A stretch of 45,412 nt of DNA, taken from Ichthyophonus hoferi (taxonomy: Eukaryota; Opisthokonta; Ichthyosporea; Ichthyophonida; Ichthyophonidae). The translations under genes were made by a program, and so were the position numbers. The notes beneath the pieces are model-generated. The model was not told the origin of the DNA, did not search any database, and was given only the letters and a program-made list of their open reading frames with translations. This document shows, one piece after another, positions 22,459 through 39,560 of this stretch (position 1 is the first letter of the stretch; every line of letters starts with the position of its first letter). The DNA lies in the NCBI GenBank assembly GCA_002751075.1, contig NAOQ01000066.1, forward strand, positions 26,626 to 72,037, given 5' to 3'.

Positions 22459-24431
22459 TTACTACTTAGTAATGACTAATAGACCATAGAAGCCGGAGTA
22501 AGAACCATGCAAAAAATAACTCTAAGGTCATATATTATACTTGTTTGTATTTTATTTACATTTCCTGTATTACCAATGGATACATATCATACATGTTCGA
22601 AAATAATATTTTAATAATGACTTAATTGTTTTTTCAACATAAACACAACTAACTTAATTATACTCTCCGTAAATCAAGGTCAGAAACCTAATACTCAATT
22701 CTATGTTATAAAAATAATTATAAAATATTAATCTGAACCCCTAAATCTGTATCTATCTAAAACTAATGAATCAACACCACTTTTTTTTTCTTCATTTTTA
22801 ATATAATTAAAAACTCCAGTTTCTTCTTAAGCAAATTTGATTTTATACACGCAATACACAAGGCTTATTTCAGTGAAGTAAATGCCACAGGTTATGGATA
22901 TATAATAATAAACAATATATCATTACAATATATATCTATGTTTATTGCTTGTATATACGTTATGAGAATTTATACTTCTCTCTTTAAATGTGCAGAAATG
23001 AATTAATTTGGGCATTAAAAATCTATACGCCTATGTAACGTTGGTAAAATTAATGATAATAAGCACTAGTATCTCCAATCCTCAGGAATTCTAAAGAAAG
23101 AAATAGACAAGAGAAGGCCTTGCAACAGATAAAATTGGCGCAATTAATTAGTCACAAATCTCTTGGTTGAAGCAATTAAGTTTGTGTCTATTTGAACTGT
23201 GTTACTAAATATATATCAATACCTGACATCGGACATATATGTAGACGCTAGGGATTATTTATCCAAGTATACGTCAGATAAAGTCATATATTACCATAGC
23301 TGCTAGCTAATATAATAATAAACATTTTGGGCTAGCGGTTCGTTCCTGTGTGACGACGACACAACTGCACATAAAATTGAGTATGATAGTTGAAACCCGA
23401 TTGGATACAATCGCAGACAACAAATAATATTTTATATTTTATCCCTAATTAAGTCTAGTAGATTAGTTCTAAGTTCTAAAGCTACACAATAAACCAGTAA
23501 CATAAAGAGTTATAAACCATATCAATTGTAGACGAAACAGATAGTTAATTTTCAATGTAATCAAAGCGCAAATTAATGCTATTTGGAGATGTATGATAGA
23601 TAGGTCTTATATTCACTAATCATATAATTAAAATATTATTAAGTAAAGTATAAATTTACATATAACACATAGCTAGCATATGTTTTCTATATAGTCTTAT
23701 ATCCTTATTTTTATTTGACGAATGCTTTTAAAAACTATGAAATTCGATTATATTTTATTATATAAAATATCTTGCTCTTAGACCATTGCTTTTAAATTCC
23801 TACAAAATGCTTACGTAATTACTGTCCTTCAGTTTTTAACCTATAGTTCAGTATTATTTTTCTATAATGCCCTTGTATCCAATATCAGTTGGAAGATAGG
23901 CCAGTTCGTTTCCCACATAAAACATAATATCAACCACAGCGATTGGCTGGTACATTGACATATAGAAAAAAAATCCAACCACATGATTTAGATGGGATAA
24001 GAATTTATTTTTGCCTTATATGGGAAACTGTATAGCTATGAATTTAGGCCACTTTTTATTGATAAAATATGGTTCAACAAGAATTTCCTTTTATTGTTGT
24101 TATAAAAAAACTAATTTCCAGCTTACTTACCATATTTTCTTTTAAATCGGAGCTTTATTAACGCAGATATTTATTACAGTGCACGACCACATAGTATCTT
24201 TTAAAATTATCTGCTCTAGGCGTTAAACTGCCTAGCCAATAAAAGAACAATTATAAAATATAAAAAATAAGGATACAAGACCAGACAACGGACTTCTGAT
24301 CTGATCTATAAATTTGCACGAGTAAAACATTTATTAAAAAAAAACAAATAGGATTACCATGAAGGATTAGTTTGAATTCCGGATACGAATTATTTATTTA
24401 TTTTTAGCTTTTAAAAACTGAAAAAAAAGCT

Positions 24432-29485
<5,054 letters not shown>

Positions 29486-31100
29486 GTCGACCTTTATATA
29501 ATTATATTACAGAGACCTATATATAGAGATGCCGAACGAAATAGCATTTAAAATATTTTATTCATATACCTCTTAGTTTAGTTGTTTTTAAAAGCAAAAT
29601 TCTTTTAAGCTGGAAGCTATTGTTACATTAATAATATATTTATGTGCTTTAGCATACTATAGTACGTTTTCAAGGATGACAAAATACGGCATATTTTGAG
29701 GTGTGTAAATAGATCGTACTACCGTTATGTAAGAGCCCTTTTTCTTGTTAAAAATATATTTATATTGGTTACGATCCAATGTATTAGACCGTTTCATTAG
29801 TTACTTATCATTAGACGAGAAATCTGAACATGCTTCTGGGTGTTTGATTGGCTAACTGGTATAGTACCATAAATATGTACGGATTTTTTTTTAAAAAAGA
29901 GAAACAATTTCAAATTAATTCTGTCTTTGCATCGTTTTTATAATTTGAGGATCTACGTTGGTTAGTGCAATAAGAAAATATCATAGAAGATCTCATCAAT
30001 AATATCTTTATATTTGTATATTATTACACCCTATTTATCTGTTAAAACCAGATAACGATTGTATGGTTAATCATGTCTGCAGAGTCCTTAAAGAAACTCC
30101 ATTAATCTTTTTTTATGTAGTGTCTCGCAAGCTCTAATTGCTTTTAAAAACCGGACCTATTATGCTTCTAAACATTTTCAAAACCAAGCTAGTAAGCAAT
30201 AGGATATTATAATATGTTTTAAAAGAACTTAACATTTTGACTCCGTGAAAGTGCTTGGTATCCTGATACCACATAGTAGTTCGAAGACACGTCTCCGCTT
30301 CGGGGCAATGAAGAATGGCTATAATTTTAGCTGTTGGACGTACTAAGTAGCATAGATCTAACCAAATTGAGATCTTTTATATTTCAAACACATGACACGC
30401 TCTAGAAAGTGTATATCATCTCCAGAAGTTTAGTTTATTCAGCCCAACAGTATATAGCAATTCGAATAATGCATTGGAAGGTGGAGATTTTTCTATTTCC
30501 ATCATTAGACAACTTTCTTGTTTAGGGTAATTTCTCAACCAAAATAAAATACATTTTTTATAAAATAGTTTGCAAAATCGTCCTCAAAGCGCTAGCTATA
30601 AATAANNNNNNNNNNNNNNNNNNNNNNNNNNNNNNNNNNNNNNNNNNNNNNNNNNNNNNNNNNNNNNNNNNNNNNNNNNNNNNNNNNNNNNNNNNNNNNN
30701 NNNNNNNNNNNNNNNNNNNNNNNNNNNNNNNNNNNNNNNNNNNNNNNNNNNNNNNNNNNNNNNNNNNNNNNNNNNNNNNNNNNNNNNNNNNNNNNNNNNN
30801 NNNNNNNNNNNNNNNNNNNNNNNNNNNNNNNNNNNNNNNNNNNNNNNNNNNNNNNNNNNNNNNNNNNNNNNNNNNNNNNNNNNNNNNNNNNNNNNNNNNN
30901 NNNNNNNNNNNNNNNNNNNNNNNNNNNNNNNNNNNNNNNNNNNNNNNNNNNNNGATGTTCAATTCAGCAAATGAGCTTTTTAAAGTATAACTCTCAGTAA
31001 CATAGGAGAGTAGTGAAATATTTAGATGGATTGATTGGATGCAGGGATCATAGATTAGCTTTTAGTTAGTAGGAATGATCAACCATGTTCTTGACCAATT

Positions 31101-32560
31101 AATTAATCTCCCCATTATTATCATAATCATATGAGGTCGAATTATGGCTTACTATCATACTATCAACTCATGCGATTAAATTGATACGAGCATCAGCCCA
31201 TTAGAATTAACCTCATTATTAACTGTTAAAGATGTTTTAAGACAGGGAGTCCCTGTGACCTACATTTGTTCAGAAGGTGGGAGAGTACCAAATTCAGAGA
31301 TATAGTAGTCGAGGGACCTCGGCCAATGGCTGGTTCAATTTTAATAACTTGGCATCTCTTGGATTTGCATTTTGCATTTTGCACCAAGAGATAGCACTAA
31401 CTCTTTTTCCAGACTGATTACATACGTAAGAATAATTGTTAAAAAATAATAAATAATTATAGCTATATCAAAATATCTAGATCAATTAAAAATTTCTGTT
31501 TTAACATTCTCAATCTTGTGAGAGGATAAATTCTGGCCTACTATTAACCTATGTGATAAAATTTATACATATACAGAGTATCAGCCCACTAGACTGAATC
31601 TCACCATTATTTTCCCAATCATAACAGGTTAAATTCTGGCCTACTATCAACCTATTTTAGATTGATACGGGTATCAGCCCACTAGAATTAATGTCTGTCG
31701 CTATTATTTTCCCAATCATAAAAGGTCAAATTCTGACCTACTATCAACCCATGTGATACGAATATCAGCCCACTGTAATTAATCTCGCCATTTTTTTCCT
31801 AATCATGAAAGGTTGAATTGTGACTTACTCTCAATCTATGTTATTATATTGTTACATGTATGGTCACGTAAAAACACCTAATTAATTCGTGTAAATTCAT
31901 GTTTTACTTTTTAACCCATTAGAATTAATCTGTGCCACTATTATCCTAATTATAAGTGGTTGAAACGTGTAATCACATGCTTTACACTTTAATTTATCAG
32001 AATTAATCTGCGCCATTATTTTTTAACTAATTAAAACAAATAAAAATGATTTGGTCAATTTTTGTCAGATATTCAAGGAATTATTATGCTATTCATCGAA
32101 ATCCTGCCTATTATCAACCAATGTGATAAGATTTGAGTATCAGCCCACGATAATTAATCTCGTCATTGTTTTCCTAATCATAAAAGGTTGAATCTGGCTT
32201 ACTCTCAGTCTATGTTATTATATTGTATATTGTTACGTTTATTGTTACGTAAAAACACCTAACTTATTTTTTTAAACCCATGTTTTACACTTTAATTTAT
32301 CAGCATTAACTTGCGCTATTATTATTCTAATCATAAGAGGTCGAATCCTGACCTACTATCAACACATGTGTTTAGATTTATACGATTATCAGCCCACTAG
32401 ATCATTTGTTTTTATTTCTAATTATTAACCCAATTATAGGAGGTTGAATTCTGGCCTACTATTAACCTATGTGATTAGATTGTTACGTGTATCAGTCCAG
32501 CCTACTAGATTTATTTTTACCATTATTATCCAATCATAAGAGGTAAACCTTTGGCCTACT
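31101..32560 (+). repeat. Degenerate satellite-like array, about 92-100 bp monomer
   Basis: The unit contains CCTACTATCAACCTATGTGA, then a short AT spacer, GTATCAGCCCACTAGAATTA, ATCTCGCCATTATT and CCTAATCATAAGAGGTTGAA. ATCAGCCCA-type landmarks occur near 31192, 31581, 31672, 31764, 32139, 32389 and 32491, with more decayed units between. Spacing of about 91, 92 and 102 gives the monomer. A larger block containing TTATTATATTGTTAC and ACGTAAAAACACCTAA recurs at about 31840-31890 and 32217-32265, a higher-order period near 375. It is non-coding. The landmark spelling is always on the same strand. Confidence 0.75.
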
Positions 32561-32975
32561 GTCAATCCATCGCAAGAATTAATAAAGCTTATGGGATAAT
32601 TTATCAGCAACCCAATCAGAGAAGTGGTTGTTTTGCTTTGAGCGACTTTTATTGGCAAACGGCTTTACTCTTGGAAGTGCACGTGTATGCCTAACATAAT
32701 AAAACATAGTACAATTTAACAAAATTAAAAGAATTAAAAATAAATAAAAAATTAATAATAAATAATGCAGTTTTATTTATAATTGTAAAAAAATTAATAT
32801 CATATTATATATTGCACTAATTCTATCTTGTATGCTCGATATCAGATAACGATCCAGTAGCTTTCCATACTGCGATTCTATTGGTGAGTGCATCATCAAT
32901 GATTAGGAATGTCATTGCCGCCCAGGGAAGCATTTTGGAATGAACATATTTCCCAATTAGTGCGCAATACAGAAT

Positions 32976-32983
32976 TATATAAG
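32976..32983 (+). promoter_or_regulatory. Candidate TATA box of the symporter gene
   Basis: TATATAAG lies about 125 bases upstream of the ATG at 33109. The spacing fits a TATA box with a leader of roughly 95 bases. It is a weak call in AT-rich DNA. Confidence 0.35.
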
Positions 32984-33108
32984 CCTACTGTTATTGTTCA
33001 TGTAGTACATTATTTGTGCTGTTTGACTAAAACTTCGGGGTTGGACACAGTAAAGAGAAGGAATTACTCTTTATTTACCTAACGTGACAGGCCTAAATCT
33101 TACTAAGA

Positions 33109-34653
33109 ATGGCTACTGTTCCATATGTTATTGCGGCTTATGTCGCTGTTTTAGTTTGCATCTCTGCATTTGCTATATATGCACTAGTTGCTGCCTATCT
33201 GGAGAACAGAAAACATAAAGATGGCATTGAGCTGGAGGAATTTATCACCGCTAAGGGCAGTGTGAACAAGTGGTATATAGCCTATAGTTTTTATGCAGGG
33301 GCTATGGGTTCATGGGTGATTGTGGGCCCAGCTTCCTATGCTGCCTATTCAGGACTGTTGGGACTTTTTTTTTACTCCGTTTCTGCTGGATTCCCCATCC
33401 TTTTCATCGCTTATTTCGGGGCCAAGATTACTGCTCAGTTGCCAAGCGTTCTAAGTTTTACTGACTATATTCATTTTCGTTTTGGACGTGCTGGGCAGGT
33501 TCTTATGACGGTATGCGTGTTGTTTAGTATGTCTATTGGTCTGCTCGCTGAATACGTGACTATTGGAGCTCTCTTCCGCGACTATGTCGGTTCCGTAGCT
33601 TGGGGTATTATTGTTGTTCAAGGCCTTCTCACCATGACATACACTGCATATGGAGGATTAAAAGTCTCTATTTTGACCGACAGAGTTCAGACTATTGTTG
33701 CAATTTCACTTACAATGGTTCTGGCCGTCTATCTCGCAGTTACCTTCCGCCATGACCTCCCTACCCCCCTCACAGCTGATCAGAAGGGGTTCAATTTCTT
33801 TGGATTTTCATCTATTGTCAGTATGCCTATTTCGTTGCTGGCTGCAACTATTTGTAGTGAATCCATGTGGCAGCGTGCATGGGCCTCAGAAAGTAAGGAG
33901 GCGCTATATTTTGGGGCCTGGGTCGGCTCTATTGCAACAACCATCGTGGTTTTCTTTTTTGGTTTTTGCGGATTTTTAGCCATTTGGGCTGGTCTTGTTG
34001 ATTTAGAGACTGCAAACCCAAACCTTTATTTGTTTTCTCTTTTTAGCACCACAGGAGATGGAAGATTGGATACCTGGACTGGTGTTATTACCCTAACCTG
34101 TGCTGCAATTATGAGTGAAAGTTCAATTGATACCGTTCAAAATGGAATCAATGCCACCTTGAGTGCTACCTTTCTTAAGGGCAGGCCTGTCATCTGGAGC
34201 CGCATCATGGTGCTTGTCGTCAATATCCCCTTGATGATTGTAGCATCTCTCGGACTTGTCGATAATGTGCTATCTCTTTTCCTAGTTGCAAACATGCTTG
34301 TAACTTGTCTCTTCTTGCCTGTGCTAGCTGGCTTTTTATTGGATCCTTTCAAGAGATATATTTCTGCATCGGCTCTTTTTCTAGGTTCATTTACTGCTTT
34401 TTTTAGTATTAGTTTGTATGGAATTTCTGTACAGAACTGGAAGTTTGGAGAAGGATTGGTGTATACATGGTACGGGAACGGTTATGATTGGCACTTCTTT
34501 GTTATTGGGCCTACTACCAGTGTGCTTGGAATATTAGCAGGTATGGGTTGTCAAGCAATTTGGGATAAATTCCATTATATATCAAATAAGGGCGACACTA
34601 TTGTTGTCTCCGCAAATGAAGGTACACAGATTAAGGCACCTAAGAGTCCGTAA
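33109..34653 (+). CDS. Sodium:solute symporter family protein, fungal DUR3-related, intronless
   Basis: A 514-residue polytopic membrane protein that likely imports a small solute with Na+ or H+. It most resembles the SSS-family proteins of fungi near the urea transporter DUR3, from memory of motifs such as AGAMGSWVIVGPASYA, LLAEYVTIGALF, YTAYGGLKVSILTDRVQTIV, SESMWQRAWAS and DTVQNGINA. About 12-13 hydrophobic segments are visible: residues 7-30, 56-80, 83-105, 131-155, 162-182, 192-213, 238-250, 268-295, 322-336, 362-383, 386-411, 420-440 and 464-483. The substrate cannot be read from sequence. Urea is one candidate, but DUR3 itself is longer. It is a single uninterrupted ORF, unlike all neighbours, which have at least two to nine introns. 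Transfer, retroposition or intron loss would explain that. An AATAAA at 34820-34825 may end the transcript. Confidence 0.92.
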   Translation: MATVPYVIAAYVAVLVCISAFAIYALVAAYLENRKHKDGIELEEFITAKGSVNKWYIAYSFYAGAMGSWVIVGPASYAAYSGLLGLFFYSVSAGFPILFIAYFGAKITAQLPSVLSFTDYIHFRFGRAGQVLMTVCVLFSMSIGLLAEYVTIGALFRDYVGSVAWGIIVVQGLLTMTYTAYGGLKVSILTDRVQTIVAISLTMVLAVYLAVTFRHDLPTPLTADQKGFNFFGFSSIVSMPISLLAATICSESMWQRAWASESKEALYFGAWVGSIATTIVVFFFGFCGFLAIWAGLVDLETANPNLYLFSLFSTTGDGRLDTWTGVITLTCAAIMSESSIDTVQNGINATLSATFLKGRPVIWSRIMVLVVNIPLMIVASLGLVDNVLSLFLVANMLVTCLFLPVLAGFLLDPFKRYISASALFLGSFTAFFSISLYGISVQNWKFGEGLVYTWYGNGYDWHFFVIGPTTSVLGILAGMGCQAIWDKFHYISNKGDTIVVSANEGTQIKAPKSP

Positions 34654-34819
34654 GTGATATTATGTGGAGGCCTTATTTAGGAAAAGTATGTTAGTTATTG
34701 AGATTGTGTACAGTCTAACTAGTGAGACGTAAAGGTAAAAGAGTACGATATGAAAGGGAGAATACCGGGTTTAAAGAATGTAAGTGTTGAGTTACGACTA
34801 AACACAATTTATAACCTAT

Positions 34820-34825
34820 AATAAA
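34820..34825 (+). terminator. Candidate poly(A) signal of the symporter gene
   Basis: AATAAA lies about 165 bases beyond the TAA stop, followed closely by another AATAAA-like hexamer. The spacing fits a polyadenylation signal. Confidence 0.35.
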
Positions 34826-35174
34826 AATAAATGTTACGTGGATCTGGTTATACGGTGATTTTAAAAAGAAATTTACTACATTGCATGAAAATTAAATTTA
34901 ACATCTAGCTGTTTACTTGATTGAACCTTTAGCCATTAAGTAAAGTAAAGTAAGGCTAGCTTGTGATTATGTGAGGGTACGCAAACAAAAGTGAATAGAG
35001 ATAATATTATAGACTAAATGCTTGACGTGACCGGATCCAATGGTAAAAAGATGATATATGAAAGGCTGGTGCAATATTTGTATGAAATTTATAGGTGGAA
35101 TGGAATTGTATTATGTATATTTGGTTAGATATATAAATATATCTTTTGTTAAATAGAGTTATATATCTAGCATA

Positions 35175-35345
35175 GACAAAGTAACTACAGTTATAATTAT
35201 CTAATTAATCAGTGCTGGGTTCTGGAATATTTAATATATAAAATGTTTTATTTAGAAAGTATATAAAAAAAATTCTACTTACAATAATCGACTTTCACCT
35301 TAATCATGGGTGAGATAATTACTATATAGGCGGAAATTGACACTT
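35175..35345 (+). repeat. Dispersed repeat family B, copy 1
   Basis: It aligns with 37786-38015 through AAAGTAACTA, ATTATAA, ATCTAATTAAT, CTGGGTTCTG, TATAAAATG and GGTGAGA-AATTACTA. It lacks about 90 bases of the centre present in the other copy. The family contains a TATA-like site and looks like an LTR or similar non-coding end repeat of an old mobile element. It is a broken fossil and no family can be assigned. Confidence 0.6.
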
Positions 35346-36899
35346 CATTCTTAAATAAAACAAAAACAAATTGCAGAATTTTGACTAGTGTAATTTTTCA
35401 GGCGTAAGCATCGACTTATAATTTAACGAAAAGGAGTTGCTACTGTAATATACACACATTGTGTATTATTTTAACATAAGCAGCATTAAAATTGGAATTA
35501 TAAGCTACAATCGGCTATTAGTTGACAAATATTTTGTCTAATGTTTTCATCTCAATTAGGATTAATCTTTATTTTTAGTTTTACATGCTTAACCAGCGTC
35601 CAACTATAGTATAAGCCTATGAATGGGTTAGCATGGCAAGCCCATAAAATAAGAAATAAGTTACGGTTATCATTATAATTGACAAAACTACATAGATATG
35701 CGTGTAAAAAGGGTACATTAGTATTCACTATATATTTAGTATATGTAAATATGTGCAATGATCAAGGTCAGACTTGGACTATATCTATAAGAGTACTTTT
35801 TGCAACTCGTCATTTTGCTACCTACCTATTTGCTATGGTAATATATATACATTGTTATGTAGTTAGTCGTTTTGCATTCACCACTATACAGTAACAAAAT
35901 ACTGTTTTAGTGGTCACCCAATAGGAAACGTAAAAGTCAAATCTAGCACGTGCTAAATCGGGAATGCTAGTGCTAAATGAAAACCAAAAGTTCTATTTCT
36001 ACAGGTGTAATATTATGACAAAACCTTTGTTTTGTTTTGGGGACAGAACCTTATAGATTGACCAGGAATGCGAAGATGATATGTTAACATGACATCTGAG
36101 CGAGCTATGTGCGAATTGGCTCCCAGGATCAGTGGAACAATAAACATTTTTTTTAACATCCCAAAAATTGTAATCTATTACTTCATATGATAAATAATTA
36201 TAACTATAAAAAAAATATCGAGACTACTTCAATTGAGCAAGTTGTTCTTTTTTGGTAATTTATAACTATTGTAAATGATTGGCTGAGTGCTGCTTTGAAG
36301 TTATTGTTATTGAAGCAGTCTATGATCCGGCTTACTATTACCAATGCGTTCATCTGTATATGTAATATGCAGGATAAACACAGGGGTTTCTTATTTTCAA
36401 CAGAACACTCAGTAAATATAGGCTGGAGAATAATACAAAACAACTTCAGACTATAAGCATTTTGATTGGTACTTCCTCTAAATGTGGAAACTGACGTCGT
36501 ACATATGTTTTCAGGTTTTATATCCCACATTAAAATTAGTGTGAAGAGAGTTTGACAAAATCACATAGATTTCTTAAATGCATTGATGATTATCATACAT
36601 TATTAATTTCAAACATTTAAATTGAAGGATAAAAATATTAGTTTTAAAAAGCACAACAAATATTGTAACGTCATGGAAAAGGTTCCTATCAACTAAACTG
36701 TTGAATTTAAGCTCAATCACACGTAATACCTCAACATGATTAATGAATAACTTTTTATATAATATAATCTCACTAAGGTTGACTTGCAGAAATTAACTAA
36801 TTACAGTCATCCATATTTCATGTCTAAGTTTCTAGGCCCTTATATATTATTTCTACTTGACAAGGTAGTAACAATCAAATTTGCCTTACTGACAATTCT

Positions 36900-37194
36900 T
36901 GGAGTTGGTATCAACAAAAGAAAGATCTTCTAAGCTTGTTATTGATATTAAACCTTTGGATGATGCAGAGTTGAGGCTGGCATCTACTGGTCATGAAGTT
37001 GTTGGTTTCTCCCAATTGTAAAACTCGCTTTGTATGTCCTTTCTTGGCGAATCTTCAGAGGCAGAGGAAAACGTCATCTTCACTTCTTTGGCCTCAATCA
37101 TAAACCATATGATGGAAGGTAGAGTGCTTCTGTGTTCCCATTTCTTTCTAATAATTGTTTTAGATGGTATCTCATCAGCAATGATAGTCACCAT
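36900..37194 (-). pseudogene. Coding-like remnant on the minus strand, unidentified
   Basis: The minus strand carries a stretch with more protein-like composition than its surroundings, including SEDSPRKDIQSEFYNWEKP and ASSKGLISITSLEDLSFV. It lies between two same-oriented copies of family B. It may be a decayed part of a mobile element or of a host gene. It looks broken, and I cannot name a family. Confidence 0.25.
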
Positions 37195-37785
37195 TTTAAC
37201 ATGGTTTAAAACATGTATTTAACTATTAACGCATTTATCTTGAATATGAATTTAGATTGGTCCCGAATTAAGATTTGTACTCTGGCTATAGAATTCACTA
37301 GTAAGCCTGACTTGTCAATTATACGTTTATGTTTTATCTGTTGTGCTCAGCCTAACCACCGAAATATTGGATTGGAGTTAAAATTGAAATCCATCATAGG
37401 TGTAAACTCTGAACCACAACTTAATAGCTATCTACTGATAACTGCTTCAGGATATTTGGCTTCAGGTAAATATTTTCCTAATCAACTTCAGATAAGATTC
37501 TATATTTCGAAGTCTGGTAAAGCTACTTCCAAACGTCTAAAGTTGTTCAATACTAACTATTATCAAACATAGATTAATTAAAAGCTATTTAATTACAGTG
37601 ACATACCACTGAACCAATCAAAGACTTAATTGTTAATATGCATAAGTGTTAATTGTACTGATTCCATAACTTCAAAGGTACATAGTTATATATCCTTCAC
37701 TTTGTCAAAAAATGCAAACACACACTAGTTATATATGATAACAACAATAGAATTTATCTGTCAAATATAGCTGCATATACAACAT

Positions 37786-38015
37786 ATCCAAAGTAACTAT
37801 AATTATAACCATCTAATTAATTACTACTGGGTTCTGAAGTATTTTAAATATAAAATGCTATATTTAAAAAGTATAAAAAGGCTCCGTCTAAGACAAATTG
37901 GGGATTGATTTTGTATTGATATTTAATAAAGGCTATACAGTTTTTATCCTAAATTCTCTGCTTGCAATAGTTGTCTGCCACCTTGAACATAGGTGAGAGA
38001 ATTACTAGACAGGGC
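37786..38015 (+). repeat. Dispersed repeat family B, longest copy
   Basis: This is the fullest copy seen. In order it has AAAGTAACTATAATTATAA, CTGGGTTCTG, TATAAAAAGG (TATA-like), AATAAAGG about 45 bases later, TCTGCTTGCAATAGTTG, and GGTGAGAGAATTACTAGAC. The TATA-then-AATAAA order recalls an LTR. It runs almost directly into family A copy 1, so the two may be parts of one compound old element. Confidence 0.6.
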
Positions 38016-38044
38016 AAAATAAACATTATTATTTATTGGAAACA

Positions 38045-38450
38045 GGATCTGACAAAGATCAACAAAACATCTGTGGTGGAGTAAGTAGTTGGGTGATGGC
38101 TAGCTCACTCGTACACATACCTATACACCTATACACTCATACATATTCTTATACGCACATACTTATACGCATACCTGGTAATTTTTTTTGAATTATATTC
38201 TGCTCACTGGATTGCAATTGTAGTATCTTTCATGGCATTTATTCCAGTCCTGAGCCTTTTGAAATCTTATGTGTCAATGGAGATGGTTACCTTATTAATA
38301 TCCACAGTACTTACAAAGAAGGGGATGTTGCGGGATCTCTAGGAAGATACACTAACATTTGCTCTTTCGATTTTTCTTCTGTTTAGGCTTTCTTTGATGC
38401 CTGACCATGGTCACATAAAAGAAGCTGATTGGTTTATATCTCTGATCAGG
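38045..38450 (+). repeat. Dispersed repeat family A, copy 1
   Basis: It aligns with 40505-40850. Shared landmarks are ACAGGATC-GAC, CTGTGGT-GAGTAAG, TCCTGAGCCTTTTGAAATCT, GTGTCAA, TCC-CAGTACCT and GTTTAGGCTTTCTTT, followed by ATAAAAGAAGCT-ATTG. This copy has a TACACATA-rich microsatellite (about 38110-38175) that copy 2 lacks. It looks like an old interspersed element, and the family is unknown. Confidence 0.7.
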
Positions 38451-39439
38451 TACCTACCGATAAAGCTGGCTTGTTAATTTTTGATATTTCCAGCAGATCA
38501 ACCTAGTAGTTAGTAGTTAGTAGTTTTTTTATCGTACATATGTTTAGAACCATAAAGGACCCTAGCACAGCTGGTGTTATTTTGAACTTACAGTTATAAA
38601 GCAGGCAGGAATATTTACTAATATATTAAAGCTTCTGTTATATTGGATACTACTCTTTGTTTCTGATTGATTCAAGTTTGATTTTATTAATAATATAGTC
38701 GTGTGCTAATACCTTATATTTTTACTAATAAGGTTATTTAAAGTAAAGTCATTAAGACCACTACTTATTAACTTGATAATATGTAGAGACGTAAATGATC
38801 TCGACACCTTCTTAATCTTGTTGTCAGTAGAAATGCAGTATTTTTAGTATACCACAATACTATCAATGTGCATGCACCTAAATCAATCAGAAACATGATT
38901 ATAGGATTATAGGTAAATGTATAATATTTCCAGATATGTGTTTAATGCACTTGACCCTATAACCTGTAAATGTGAAAAAGAAAGCTAGCCATGTTAGCAT
39001 TCTTTATGGTTCTAGAGTTAATATTGAAAATTAATAAACTAAACAATTAGCATGTGCCTAATTAAACAAAATTATTTAAAAGAATTATGCTATGCCTAAG
39101 GAATATGAACAAAACCAATTAAGAGCTCTAGAATTGTCCATCCATATAGAACTTACATTCCGTATGTGACTGAAATCACCAATGAGAACAAGCCTTCACT
39201 TTCTGTCAACTCTACGGAAAGGACGTACAAGAAAACCCATGCATATCCAAACCCTAACGTCGACACTATTATTAATTATTAAACAGAGGCAATGTTTTTG
39301 AAGACAGGCAGTAGCCAAACCTCTGATTAAGAATTAATTTTCATTTATCATCAATCAGGCGTTAGTAGAAGACTAAATCTAAATCTTAGTACCCTTACAA
39401 AGTGGAGATAAATTTAAGTCTAATTTTAGCTTTGTTGTT

Positions 39440-39560
39440 AGGACTATATCAAGCAGCTGCAGACCAGTAACTTTAACCAAAACTATATAACCAAACCTCA
39501 GGCCTGCATTAAAAGCCAGAAATTATACATACAATAAAATATTGTTTAAACATACAATAA
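39440..39560 (+). repeat. LTR-like repeat fragment (family C), copy 2
   Basis: A weak counterpart of 21190-21320, with the same TATATAACC and AATAAA order. It is an old fossil if real, and no boundaries are visible. Confidence 0.3.

Larger units (their letters stand above)
20053..24431. other. Gene-poor region with repeat debris
   Basis: No gene was recognised in 4.4 kb. An AATAAA at 20631-20636 may end the WD40-FYVE transcript. Splice-like sites between 20120 and 20570 hint at 3' untranslated exons but are not proof. LTR-like sequence lies near 21190-21320, an (AC)n(AT)n microsatellite at 21697-21740, and a piece of repeat family B at 22355-22458. A weak inverted pair sits around 23907-24030. 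The rest is AT-rich with nothing I can name. Confidence 0.5.
29486..33108. other. Intergenic region with gap and satellite-like array
   Basis: From 29486 to 30605 the sequence is AT-rich with no gene. 30606-30953 is an N gap (348 bases). The degenerate array described separately fills much of 31101-32560. The last 500 bases before the symporter gene hold a TATA-like site but no coding exon. Confidence 0.6.

Noticed and set aside
23907-24030. Inverted pair around TTTCCCACATAA and TTATATGGGAAA, possible MITE
   Set aside because: The arms match at only about 12 of 14 bases and no target duplication is visible, which is too weak to call.
33695-34352. Secondary frames inside the symporter gene on both strands
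   Set aside because: They are shadows of the 514-residue frame, which alone shows family motifs.
37213-37572. 119-residue + frame in the repeat-rich region
   Set aside because: It starts with ATG but has no recognisable domain and lies amid old repeat debris. A chance frame is more likely than a gene.
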